Assembly: GCA_964388965.1 (NCBI GenBank)
Contig: CAYMCP010000041.1
Coordinates: forward strand, 1-32,948
Direction of reading: 5' to 3'
DNA from: Albibeggiatoa sp964388965
GTDB lineage: Bacteria; Pseudomonadota; Gammaproteobacteria; Beggiatoales; Beggiatoaceae
DNA length: 32,948 nt
The translations under genes were made by a program, and so were the position numbers. Every line of letters begins with the position of its first letter. Positions within the stretch are counted from its first letter, which is position 1. Positions 17,547 to 25,066 of the stretch are shown in pieces. The notes under the pieces are model-generated. The model did not search any database, had not been told where the DNA came from, and was given only the letters and a program-made list of their open reading frames with translations.

Positions 17547-18875
17547 GTGAAAGTCAGTGCAGACATTCTATTACACGCGCAAATGAAAATGGCAATTGGT
17601 GGTTATTTGGCTTCCGCCGCGATTACGGGTTTGACCACTTTATTACTGTATTTCTTTTTCCAAAAATATACTGCAACCCAACCGCTTTATATTCAATTAT
17701 GGGCAACGATGCAATTAACAATGTGCGTGGTTTGGGTCGTTTTGTATTATCGCTATGAACATAATTTTGAACCAATTAAATCGATTTGGGTATGGTGGAT
17801 TGAAGTGCCACTCAGTGCTTTTTCGGGCTTGGGTTGGGGTTTAACTTGGGTATTATTTGTTAATCCAGATAATTTGCCCACGGTTATTTTTTTAAACATC
17901 ATCACCTCAACAGCCTTATTTGTTTATATTGTCTCTACGCCTTTACATCCAGCAGCAACGAATACGGGATTATTGTTTTGTGTGTTACCAGTTGTATTTA
18001 AATGTTATATGGTTGGTAATGATTTGTTTACTATGATTGGCATTGGTGGGGTGATTTTAGGGTTTTCAGTGTATTTATTTGGCGCGGAATTACATCAGGT
18101 GTATTTGAGAAATTTGCTGCAATTAGAGAAAAATAATTTGTTGTTAGAGGCTTTATTAGCAGAAAAACAGCAAGTGGAATTGATGAGTCAAGAAAAATCT
18201 CGTTTATTAGCGATATCAGGGCATGATTTGCAGCAACCCATTCAAGCGATTCGTTTATTTGCTATGTCGCTTAAATCATCACTTAAACAGTCACCGCAGC
18301 AAGAGATAGTGGATAATATTTGTCATGCTAATCAAAGTTTATTCAATATGTTAGAGCCATTGTTGGATGCAGCTAAATTGGATTCGGGTGCAATACGGGT
18401 TAAATCGCAATGGTTGTATATAGATGATTTGTTTTATCGGCTTGAGAAGCAATATACGGATTTAGCTAGAGAAAAAAACATTCAATTACGTTTTGTTGCG
18501 ACTAAGCAAAAGTTATTTATTGACCCCAATCATTTAGAACGCATGTTAGGTAATTTGGTGATGAATGCGATTCAACATATGGGACGGGCTGGAAAAATTG
18601 TAGTTGGTGTGCGCCGACAACAGCAAGGTTTGCGGATTGAGGTATGGGATAACGGTGTGGGGATTGCCGAATTTGAACAAGTGCATTTATTTCAGCCTTT
18701 TTATTGTAGTGATCGACCTTATTCATTACGCGCTCATCACAAAGGAGTGGGCTTGGGTTTGTCTATTGTGAAGCAGTTTGCTGATTTATTGGGCTGTCAG
18801 GTTGATTTTCGTTCAATAGAGGGTAAAGGTTGTTGTTTTGGTTTGATTTTTTCTGAATCTGTTGAAAATTTATAA
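17547..18875 (+). CDS. Membrane sensor histidine kinase, partner of the NarL-type regulator
   Basis: 442 residues from a GTG start, 3 bases after the regulator gene stops. About five to six membrane segments fill residues 17-180 (roughly 17-38, 50-68, 83-105, 112-131, 140-155, 161-180), with almost no periplasmic loop. This suggests sensing within or at the membrane. A short coiled coil (about 188-218) leads to the phosphotransfer helix with SGHDLQQPIQAIR, H226 being the acceptor; this HDLQQP form differs from the common HELRTP. The HATPase domain has an N-box near 337-342 (NLVMNAIQH), DNGVGI and GVGLGLSI. The kinase should phosphorylate the preceding regulator at D53. The stimulus is unknown. 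HEPN/MNT genes follow 11 bases later on the same strand. Confidence 0.92.
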   Translation: MKVSADILLHAQMKMAIGGYLASAAITGLTTLLLYFFFQKYTATQPLYIQLWATMQLTMCVVWVVLYYRYEHNFEPIKSIWVWWIEVPLSAFSGLGWGLTWVLFVNPDNLPTVIFLNIITSTALFVYIVSTPLHPAATNTGLLFCVLPVVFKCYMVGNDLFTMIGIGGVILGFSVYLFGAELHQVYLRNLLQLEKNNLLLEALLAEKQQVELMSQEKSRLLAISGHDLQQPIQAIRLFAMSLKSSLKQSPQQEIVDNICHANQSLFNMLEPLLDAAKLDSGAIRVKSQWLYIDDLFYRLEKQYTDLAREKNIQLRFVATKQKLFIDPNHLERMLGNLVMNAIQHMGRAGKIVVGVRRQQQGLRIEVWDNGVGIAEFEQVHLFQPFYCSDRPYSLRAHHKGVGLGLSIVKQFADLLGCQVDFRSIEGKGCCFGLIFSESVENL

Positions 18876-18886
18876 TGAGATAGTTT

Positions 18887-19291
18887 ATGACTGAATTCAA
18901 TACTGATTATTTTGTGCGTTGTCTTCAAACTTTAGAACAAGCATATCAAGCACTTAATGAACAATCACCAGAAAATATTTTATATGATGTTTATCGTGCT
19001 GCTTGTGTGAAAGAATTTGAAATTATTTTAGAGCAAAGTGGTAAATTGTTAAAAAAGCGTTTAAGGGAATATTTTTCTTCTAATCAGCAAGCGGATAGAC
19101 TTAATTTTAAAGATATTTTTCGTTATGCAGCAAAATATGATTTAATCAGTTTAGAAGAGTCAGAACGTTGGTTAATTTATCGCAATAATACCGCGCATGA
19201 TTACGGAGTCAAATTTGCTGATGAGATTCTAGCTTCATTGCCACAATTTCTTATTGATGCGACGCATATTCATGACATTATCAGGCGGTAA
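18887..19291 (+). CDS. HEPN-domain toxin (HI0074-like, HEPN/MNT toxin-antitoxin)
   Basis: 134 residues, all-helical, of the HI0074 nucleotidyltransferase-substrate-binding family, now understood as HEPN ribonuclease toxins. The active-site motif RX4HXY is intact: R99, H104 and Y106 in RNNTAHDY. In characterised HEPN/MNT pairs the neighbouring minimal nucleotidyltransferase attaches AMP to that tyrosine and silences the RNase. The antitoxin gene starts 2 bases after this stop, which fits a toxin-first operon. The gene is only 11 bases behind the histidine kinase, so it may be carried by that transcript. Ribosome site weak. The function is by family; activity is not shown here. Confidence 0.87.
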   Translation: MTEFNTDYFVRCLQTLEQAYQALNEQSPENILYDVYRAACVKEFEIILEQSGKLLKKRLREYFSSNQQADRLNFKDIFRYAAKYDLISLEESERWLIYRNNTAHDYGVKFADEILASLPQFLIDATHIHDIIRR

Positions 19292-19293
19292 AT

Positions 19294-19599
19294 ATGACAC
19301 AGTTATTATTACGTGATAAAGATAAACAGCGTTTACAGCAATTGATTACCGAGTATTTACCTGATATTAGCGTGTGGGCGTATGGTTCACGGGTGACGGG
19401 GGAAGCGCATGAGGCAAGTGATTTAGATATTGTGTTGCGTTCTAAAGATTTACAGCCTATTCCTCTCTCACAATTTAATCGTTTTGTAGAAGCTGTGCGC
19501 GAGTCCAATATTCCGATTTTAATTGATGCCCATGATTGGGCGCGTTTACCTGCCCGTTTTCATCAGCAAATTGCACAACAACACGTTGAATTGATATGA
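19294..19599 (+). CDS. MNT-type nucleotidyltransferase antitoxin
   Basis: 101 residues, a minimal nucleotidyltransferase of the MntA type. It has GSRVTGEAHEASDLDI: the GS motif at 31-32, metal ligands D43 and D45, and a likely third acidic ligand D78 in ILIDAHD. This is the complete catalytic triad, so it should be an active AMP-transferring antitoxin rather than a decayed one. It pairs with the HEPN gene immediately before. Start ATG two bases after the toxin stop; coupled translation is likely. These two genes form a self-contained toxin-antitoxin cassette and no other defence gene is adjacent. Confidence 0.88.
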   Translation: MTQLLLRDKDKQRLQQLITEYLPDISVWAYGSRVTGEAHEASDLDIVLRSKDLQPIPLSQFNRFVEAVRESNIPILIDAHDWARLPARFHQQIAQQHVELI

Positions 19600-19779
19600 A
19601 ATCGAGAAAATTTTTCATTATAACACATTCCCCATAAAAAATATATTACCCAAACGGGTGATACACATCTGATTTTAGCTGTTCTATACTGTTCTCACAT
19701 TGTCGCTAAATCGCTTTGAAAGGACAAAACGACAACGGTTTTAACATTGATCCATCTATTATCTAATGGAGTTTATAAA

Positions 19780-20259
19780 ATGAAAGTGTTCAAAAAACTT
19801 ATTAGCTTTATTGCTATTTGTTTGATGAGTAGCTCACTATTTGCGACAGATATAACGTTGCCAAGTGGTGAACTTTCTGTAGCAGCAAAGGACGAAAATC
19901 CAGCGGCACAACTGACTAACAAAACATCAGTTTGTGTTGTATTGGAGGTCAATGCTTCTGGTAGTTGGTCATTTGGCACGGTCGCAGGAACGGGTCCGTG
20001 GAATGCGAATGGCGATACCAATAAGTGGGATGGTCCACTTCGTTGGAAAAACTTGCCAGCAGGTTCTTTGGTTGCAATGATCAATGGTGACGCTAATTCA
20101 CCCATGTTAATTGGTGTGCAAAAAGCGGTTAATTTATCCCCAAATGATACTTTAACGCTACTTATGAATGATGAGCCAAAAGTATATGGCGACAATTCAG
20201 GTAGCCTCAATATCAAATGGGCTATGAAAGATGTTTGTTCAACAGGAGAAAACAAATAA
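19780..20259 (+). CDS. Small exported LecA/PA-IL-like protein
   Basis: 159 residues from ATG 19780, chosen because GGAG lies 8 bases before it and the signal peptide then starts correctly; an ATG 11 codons upstream is unlikely. The signal peptide is about 1-22 (cleavage after SLFA). The mature part ends with MNDEPKVYGDNSGSLNIKW, which resembles the calcium/galactose-binding end of the Pseudomonas lectin LecA (LIYNDVPGTYGNNSGS). Of the LecA ligands in that stretch, D131 and N139 are kept, the Thr is Val135 and the first Asn of the pair is D138, so sugar binding may be altered. Two cysteines (52, 153) could form a disulfide. The stop overlaps the next start (TAATG). The family is inferred by motif memory, not by search. 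Confidence 0.72.
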   Translation: MKVFKKLISFIAICLMSSSLFATDITLPSGELSVAAKDENPAAQLTNKTSVCVVLEVNASGSWSFGTVAGTGPWNANGDTNKWDGPLRWKNLPAGSLVAMINGDANSPMLIGVQKAVNLSPNDTLTLLMNDEPKVYGDNSGSLNIKWAMKDVCSTGENK

Positions 20260-21317
20260 TGCCTATTTGCGCCCCTCTTTCAAATGGCAATTGGAGTTCA
20301 GTGAGTTGGAATTGTGGGCATGTACCCATATCATCCGACGACGTTTTTTTTTAATTAACAGATGATAACAACATCACCCTAGACGGATCGGTCACGGTGC
20401 AATCTATCCGGATCGATCCGTTCTCAACCCTCGACTTAGGCAGCCATACCCTGACGCTGACAGGGACTTTTGATCCTGCCTCTCTTCCTCTTCCTTCTAA
20501 CTCCGTACCACTCGCCTTTGACACAATCACGGGTACTGGCACAATCAAATTACAGCCAGCGGCTACAGGTCAGAGTATTGAAATAGGCACTAACTGTGGC
20601 TTCACGGCAAAAGTCATTCCCAACCTGATTATGGGACCTATTACGGCTAATCAAACCGTGACCTTGGGTCATAATGGTTGCAAAGCGATCTTTCAGGTCA
20701 ACGGTGATTTCATCAGTGGGACAAGTCCAAGTGCAATGGTGAGCTTTGTCAAAGGTGATACAAACAGTAATATCACTAATGCCGTCACCTCGTATTATTG
20801 TGCGAGCAATGGCGGGATTACTAACATTACTTGCGAGTCAGGCGGACCGCCAGCGGGTTACAGTTCAACTCCCGTTTCCGGAAGCGCGTTAAACATCAGT
20901 GGTACACAGGGCAGCAGTCCCATCACGGATTTAATAGTGATTGAAACGGGCAACGCAGACCTCGTTGTCACCATGACATTTACGGGAGCAGATGCGAGCA
21001 AGTTCTTCACTAGAGTCGAAGGTATTACGGATGATGGCTTCAGCATCGCTGACGGTGACGGGCAAGTAACAGTGGGTGTGGAGTGTAACGATGCAAGCGT
21101 GGGGACTTTCTCTGCAACTTTGAACGTGGCGCACAACGCAACGGGTAGTCCTGCAACTTATCCATTGAGTTGTACGATTAGTAATAGCGGTGCTGGTGGT
21201 GGAACGCCTCCTTCTCCTGTACCGGCAAGTGTAGAAAGCGATCTTGCATTAATATTTACTTTCTTAGGCGTGATGCTCATCGCAGCTTATAAAATGCGTA
21301 AAGCTCGCAAAGCCTAA
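20259..21317 (+). pseudogene. Choice-of-anchor D-like surface protein with C-terminal sorting tail, interrupted by an in-frame TAA
   Basis: An ATG at 20259 overlaps the previous stop and has AGGAGA 8 bases upstream, so it is a real start. The frame reads NGNWSSVSWNCGHVP..DDVFF, then TAA (20352-20354) right after a run of eight T. It continues in the same frame as LTDDNNITLDGSVTV up to 21317 (a GTG restart is possible at 20397, giving 306 residues). The body is beta-rich, with a choice-of-anchor D-like repeat (FTGADASKFF, then VGVECND..VGTFSATLNV). The end is a tripartite tail: PSPVPAS, a hydrophobic helix and KMRKARKA, like IPTL/PEP-CTERM sorting signals. No signal peptide is encoded. GC content is visibly higher than in the flanking genes, suggesting acquisition. 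Changing the T-run by one base does not restore the frame, so the stop is a point change, read-through or an assembly error. Confidence 0.65.
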
Positions 21318-21348
21318 ATAAAAAAAAACCCTTTTAGCTGAAGTTTCG

Positions 21349-21379
21349 CCTCGTTCCAACGGTCTCCATTGGGACGAGG
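21349..21379. repeat. Dispersed palindrome, copy 3, between convergent genes
   Basis: CCTCGTTCCAA pairs with TTGGGACGAGG around a CGGTCTCCA loop, an 11-bp stem with one G-U pair. It is the same unit as at 10766, 10921, 24374 and 32463, here without the miniature-element ends. It lies between the convergent surface-protein gene and leuC, so it could act as a two-way terminator or transcript end, although no good T-run follows on either strand. Confidence 0.75.
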
Positions 21380-21392
21380 AAAATTTTAGAAA

Positions 21393-22811
21393 TTAAATCC
21401 ATTTACTTACATCAACAAAATGACCTTCTATTGCAGCAGCGGCTGCCATTTCAGGACTGACTAAGTGCGTGCGACCGCCTGCCCCCTGACGACCTTCAAA
21501 ATTACGATTAGATGTTGAAGCACAACGTTCCTGGGGTTCTAAACGGTCTGCATTCATTGCTAGACACATAGAACAACCGGGTTCACGCCATTCAAAACCC
21601 GCTTCAATAAATATTTTATCTAAACCTTCTTTTTCAGCCAGTGCCTTGACTAAACCAGACCCCGGTACGACTAAAGCCAATTTAATACTATCCGCGACTT
21701 TTTTACCTTCCACGACTTTTGCCGCAGCACGTAAATCCTCAATGCGTGAATTGGTACAAGAACCGATAAATACTTTATCCAATTGAATATTTTGAATAGC
21801 CGTACCGGCTTTTAAACCCATGTATTCTAAAGCGCGTTTCATTCCTGTAGCTTTGGCTTGATTCTCGACAGTCTCAGGATTAGGTACTTCATCATCAACT
21901 GAAACCACCATTTCGGGTGACGTTCCCCAAGTCACTTGAGGGCGAATATCTGCCGCATTCAATTTCACAACAGTATCAAATTTTGCCTTAGCGTCGGAAT
22001 GTAACGTTTTCCAGTATGCAACTGCCTTATCCCAATTATCCGCATTTGGCGCGTAAGGACGACCTTTGACGTACTCAATCGTTTTATCGTCTACGGCGAC
22101 AATGCCAGCGCGCGCACCAGCTTCAATTGCCATATTGCACACCGTCATACGCCCTTCCATACTTAAAGACTCAATTGCAGAACCTGCAAATTCAATCGCA
22201 TAACCCGTACCGCCAGCCGTACCAATTTTTCCAATCACAGCTAAAACAATATCTTTTGCAGTCACACCTTTATTTAATTCACCCTCCACTTTGACCAACA
22301 TATTTTTTGATTTACGTTGATTCAAACATTGGGTGGCTAGAGCATGTTCCACCTCTGATGTACCGATACCAAATGCCAATGCGCCGAATGCACCATGCGT
22401 TGCGGTATGCGAATCGCCACACACCACAGTCATACCGGGCAAAATCGCGCCTTGTTCAGGTCCCATGACATGCACCACACCTTGACGTATATCGTTAATG
22501 GTAAATTCCGTGATACCAAATTCAGCACAATTTTTATCTAACGTTGACACTTGTAAACGTGAAATAGGGTCTTCAATTGCGTCAACTCCACCCATGCGAT
22601 GATTTGTTGTCGTTGGGACATTATGATCGGGTACAGCGATGTTTGCAGCCAAACGCCAAGGCTTACGCTGTGCTAAACGCAGTCCGTCGAAGGCTTGTGG
22701 TGAGGTAACTTCGTGGATTAATTGACGATCAATGTAAAGTAATGCTGCACCATTCACGTCAACGCGAACAACGTGCGCATCCCATAATTTATCATATAAA
22801 GTTTTTGCCAT
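21393..22811 (-). CDS. leuC: 3-isopropylmalate dehydratase large subunit
   Basis: 472 residues, the standard LeuC length. With LeuD it isomerises 2-isopropylmalate to 3-isopropylmalate in leucine biosynthesis. The 4Fe-4S ligands are C352 (SCTNSR), C413 and C416 (PGCSMC). Substrate motifs CGDSHTATHG (131-140) and NRNFEGRQG (436-444) are present. In most proteobacteria leuD follows at once; here leuC is followed by a palindromic repeat and a convergent unrelated gene, so leuD must be elsewhere. glyA lies upstream on the same strand with a 127-base gap that has no clear terminator. Start ATG at 22811; the ribosome site is weak. Confidence 0.96.
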   Translation of the reverse strand: MAKTLYDKLWDAHVVRVDVNGAALLYIDRQLIHEVTSPQAFDGLRLAQRKPWRLAANIAVPDHNVPTTTNHRMGGVDAIEDPISRLQVSTLDKNCAEFGITEFTINDIRQGVVHVMGPEQGAILPGMTVVCGDSHTATHGAFGALAFGIGTSEVEHALATQCLNQRKSKNMLVKVEGELNKGVTAKDIVLAVIGKIGTAGGTGYAIEFAGSAIESLSMEGRMTVCNMAIEAGARAGIVAVDDKTIEYVKGRPYAPNADNWDKAVAYWKTLHSDAKAKFDTVVKLNAADIRPQVTWGTSPEMVVSVDDEVPNPETVENQAKATGMKRALEYMGLKAGTAIQNIQLDKVFIGSCTNSRIEDLRAAAKVVEGKKVADSIKLALVVPGSGLVKALAEKEGLDKIFIEAGFEWREPGCSMCLAMNADRLEPQERCASTSNRNFEGRQGAGGRTHLVSPEMAAAAAIEGHFVDVSKWI

Positions 22812-22938
22812 AATTTTTCAGCTACCAGTAGACAATTATTAGTGGAAAATTATCAATGGATAGTAGAAAGTTAATCGCTCTCTATTTTTTAGAGAAAGTT
22901 AATGTATCCAGAGTAATTATCGCACTAAAATTATTAAT

Positions 22939-24198
22939 TTAATTAGTTTGATATACAGGAAAGCGTTTGCACAGATCAATCACTTCGGTTTTTACCCGCG
23001 CTTGTACTGCTTCGTTTTCCACATCATCCAACACATCACAAATCCAATTGGCAACCTGTTTCGCTTCCTCCGTACCTAAACCGCGAGTCGTCATAGCAGG
23101 CGTGCCAATCCGAACGCCACTTGTTACAAATGGTGATTGTGGGTCATTCGGAACAGCATTTTTATTCACGGTAATATTAGCGTTGCCTAATGCTGCGTCA
23201 GCGACTTTTCCCGTCATGTTTTTATTGACCAAATCCATTAAAAATAAATGATTATCTGTCCCACCCGATACGATATTATAATGACGCTCAATCACAGTTT
23301 TTGCCATTGTTTTTGCGTTTTCAACCACTTGTTTTTGATAGATTTTAAATTCTGGCTGCATCGCCTCTTTAAACGCAACGGCTTTGGCGGCGATAACGTG
23401 CATTAACGGACCACCTTGCGTACCGGGAAATACTAAGGAATTCAATTTCTTAGTGATTTCAGGATTTTCTCTTGCCAGAATTAATCCACCCCGCGGTCCA
23501 CGCAAAGTTTTATGTGTCGTTGTCGTCACCACGTCGGCAATACTAATCGGATTGGGATACTCACCCGCTGCCACCAAACCTGCAACATGAGCAATATCAG
23601 TCACCAAATACGCGCCTACTTTGTCGGCAATATCACGCATCCGTTGCCAATCTACTACACGCGAATAAGCACTAAAACCACCAATAAGCATTTTTGGTTT
23701 ATGTTCTAATGCAAGTTGTTCCATTTGCTCATAATCAATTTCACCTGTGTCAACATTTAACCCATATTGCACAGCATTAAAAATTTTACCAGAAAAGTTG
23801 ACTTTTGCACCATGCGTCAAGTGTCCGCCATGGGCTAAACTCATACCGAGTATTGTATCATGTGGTTCTAAAAGCGCGAGGTAAACGGCTGCATTCGCTT
23901 GCGAGCCAGAATGTGGTTGTACATTTGCGTAATCAGCACCAAATAATGTTTTAGCGCGATCAATCGCTAATTGTTCTGCAATATCAACGTATTCACAGCC
24001 CCCATAATAACGCTTACTAGGATAGCCTTCTGCATATTTATTAGTTAAAACAGAGCCTTGTGCTTCTAATATTCGTGGGCTGGCATAATTTTCTGAAGCA
24101 ATTAATTCTAAATGTTCTTCCTGACGTTGTTGCTCATTTTGAATGGCTTGAGCTAATTGTGTATCAAAATCCGCAATGGTTAAGTTTTTTTGGAACAT
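22939..24198 (-). CDS. glyA: Serine hydroxymethyltransferase
   Basis: 419 residues, against 417 in E. coli. The PLP enzyme interconverts serine and glycine and charges tetrahydrofolate with a one-carbon unit. The cofactor lysine is K230 in TTTTHKTLRGPRGG; the N-terminal LIASENYAS block and LTNKYAEGYPSKRYYGG, which contributes to PLP and folate binding, are intact, as are HVAGLVAAG and the C-terminal SGVRIGTPAMTTRG. Start ATG at 24198 (MFQKNLTIADFD) matches the family start. The 96 bases upstream end at a TA-flanked miniature element (24295-24479), so the promoter is squeezed into that stretch or lies inside the element. No glycine or purine riboswitch was recognised in the short leader. Confidence 0.96.
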   Translation of the reverse strand: MFQKNLTIADFDTQLAQAIQNEQQRQEEHLELIASENYASPRILEAQGSVLTNKYAEGYPSKRYYGGCEYVDIAEQLAIDRAKTLFGADYANVQPHSGSQANAAVYLALLEPHDTILGMSLAHGGHLTHGAKVNFSGKIFNAVQYGLNVDTGEIDYEQMEQLALEHKPKMLIGGFSAYSRVVDWQRMRDIADKVGAYLVTDIAHVAGLVAAGEYPNPISIADVVTTTTHKTLRGPRGGLILARENPEITKKLNSLVFPGTQGGPLMHVIAAKAVAFKEAMQPEFKIYQKQVVENAKTMAKTVIERHYNIVSGGTDNHLFLMDLVNKNMTGKVADAALGNANITVNKNAVPNDPQSPFVTSGVRIGTPAMTTRGLGTEEAKQVANWICDVLDDVENEAVQARVKTEVIDLCKRFPVYQTN

Positions 24199-24294
24199 AA
24201 GATAAAACAGTCTGTTGAAATTAAAATTGCCATCATACCATTGTTACACGATTGCAATCTAACGTTTTAAATCGAATAGCAACTTTTATTTCTA

Positions 24295-24479
24295 GGAGTT
24301 ACGCAATTGAAGTATTAATAAATTGATTTTGTTAAACTATTAAAAGTCACGCAGTTCAAACAAAAATTTTATTCCTCGTCCTAATGGTCTCCGTTGGGAA
24401 GCAGCAAGGACGCTCTGCATCCTGATTTATTGTGAGTTGCAAATATAGCGTAAAATTTTCATCTGAACTGCATAACTCC
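24295..24479. mobile_element. TA-flanked miniature inverted-repeat element, copy 2 (185 bp)
   Basis: Left end GGAGTTACGCAATTGAAG and right end TGAACTGCATAACTCC, with TA on both outer sides (24293-24294, 24480-24481). The left arm (to about 24330) matches the left arm of the copy at 32427-32536. A second end-like sequence GTCACGCAGTTCAA at about 24345 and the inverted inner segment shared with copy 1 suggest nesting or an internal rearrangement. It contains the palindrome at 24374-24399. It lies between divergent glyA and ruvX and may affect both promoters. Confidence 0.75.
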
Positions 24480-24489
24480 TAAACATAAT

Positions 24490-24605
24490 AAAATTGTGTT
24501 AATCTTGTTCATGAGCAATTGGATGATAAAAAGTTGTGAATTTGTAATTTTCACCCTAATTGCTCCTTTTTGCCAACCTTTGGCGAAAATATTGTAGGTA
24601 GTTAC
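24490..24605 (+). repeat. Second dispersed repeat (about 110 bp), copy 1
   Basis: This stretch is matched on the opposite strand by 32835-32948. Shared blocks are TTCATGAGCAATTGG, GATAAAAAG, CCCTAATTGCTC and CCAACCTTTGGCGAA, in the same order and spacing. GAGCAATT and AATTGCTC within it are inverted repeats, so the unit can fold. No coding sense was found. It directly follows the miniature element and ends about 30 bases before ruvX. Confidence 0.7.
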
Positions 24606-24636
24606 TCATTTTCTATAATTCAATGACGGTTGTTTT

Positions 24637-25059
24637 ATGCCCATTCAAACTTTACTTGCTTTCGACTATGGACAACGCAGAATTGGTGTTGCAGTAGGTC
24701 AAACTCTAACCCAATCAGCGCAACCATTAACCATATTAAAAGTGGGAAAACAGCTACCTTGGCAACAAATTCAACAATATATACAAGAATGGCAACCACA
24801 GGCATTAGTGCTCGGTCTATCACAACATGCAGATGGCTCTAAAAATAGTATTACCCAAGCCATTTATGATTTTAAAGCCGAACTAGAGCAACGTTTTCAA
24901 TTACCTGTACACCTAGTTGATGAAACACTTACTTCTGTTGCTGCTCAAGAATATTTGAATGAAATCGGTCAAAAACTACAATTTATTGATGCTGTTGCTG
25001 CAAAAATGATTTTAGAAACATGGTTAAAGGAACAAAACTTATCATGCTATAACGAATAA
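24637..25059 (+). CDS. ruvX: RuvX/YqgF-family RNase H-fold nuclease (16S rRNA 5'-end maturation)
   Basis: 140 residues. The RNase H-like fold is marked by FDYGQRRIGVAV with D10, the LGLSQHADGS block (60-68), DETLTS with D95 and E96 (95-100) and a final acid D118 in FIDAVAA. In E. coli YqgF is needed to mature the 5' end of 16S rRNA and was first proposed as a Holliday-junction resolvase. Its usual neighbour yqgE is absent; instead repeats precede it. The gene stops 7 bases from the end of the convergent cyclase-like gene. ATG at 24637 is the natural start; no strong ribosome site. Confidence 0.92.
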   Translation: MPIQTLLAFDYGQRRIGVAVGQTLTQSAQPLTILKVGKQLPWQQIQQYIQEWQPQALVLGLSQHADGSKNSITQAIYDFKAELEQRFQLPVHLVDETLTSVAAQEYLNEIGQKLQFIDAVAAKMILETWLKEQNLSCYNE

Positions 25060-25066
25060 ATATAAA

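Noticed and set aside
19773..20255. 160-codon minus-strand frame opposite the LecA-like gene
   Set aside because: The plus strand has a ribosome site, signal peptide and family signature; the minus frame has none.
22880..22905. CTCTCTA/TAGAGA hairpin between glyA and leuC as a terminator
   Set aside because: Short AT-rich stem with no T-run after it on the minus strand.
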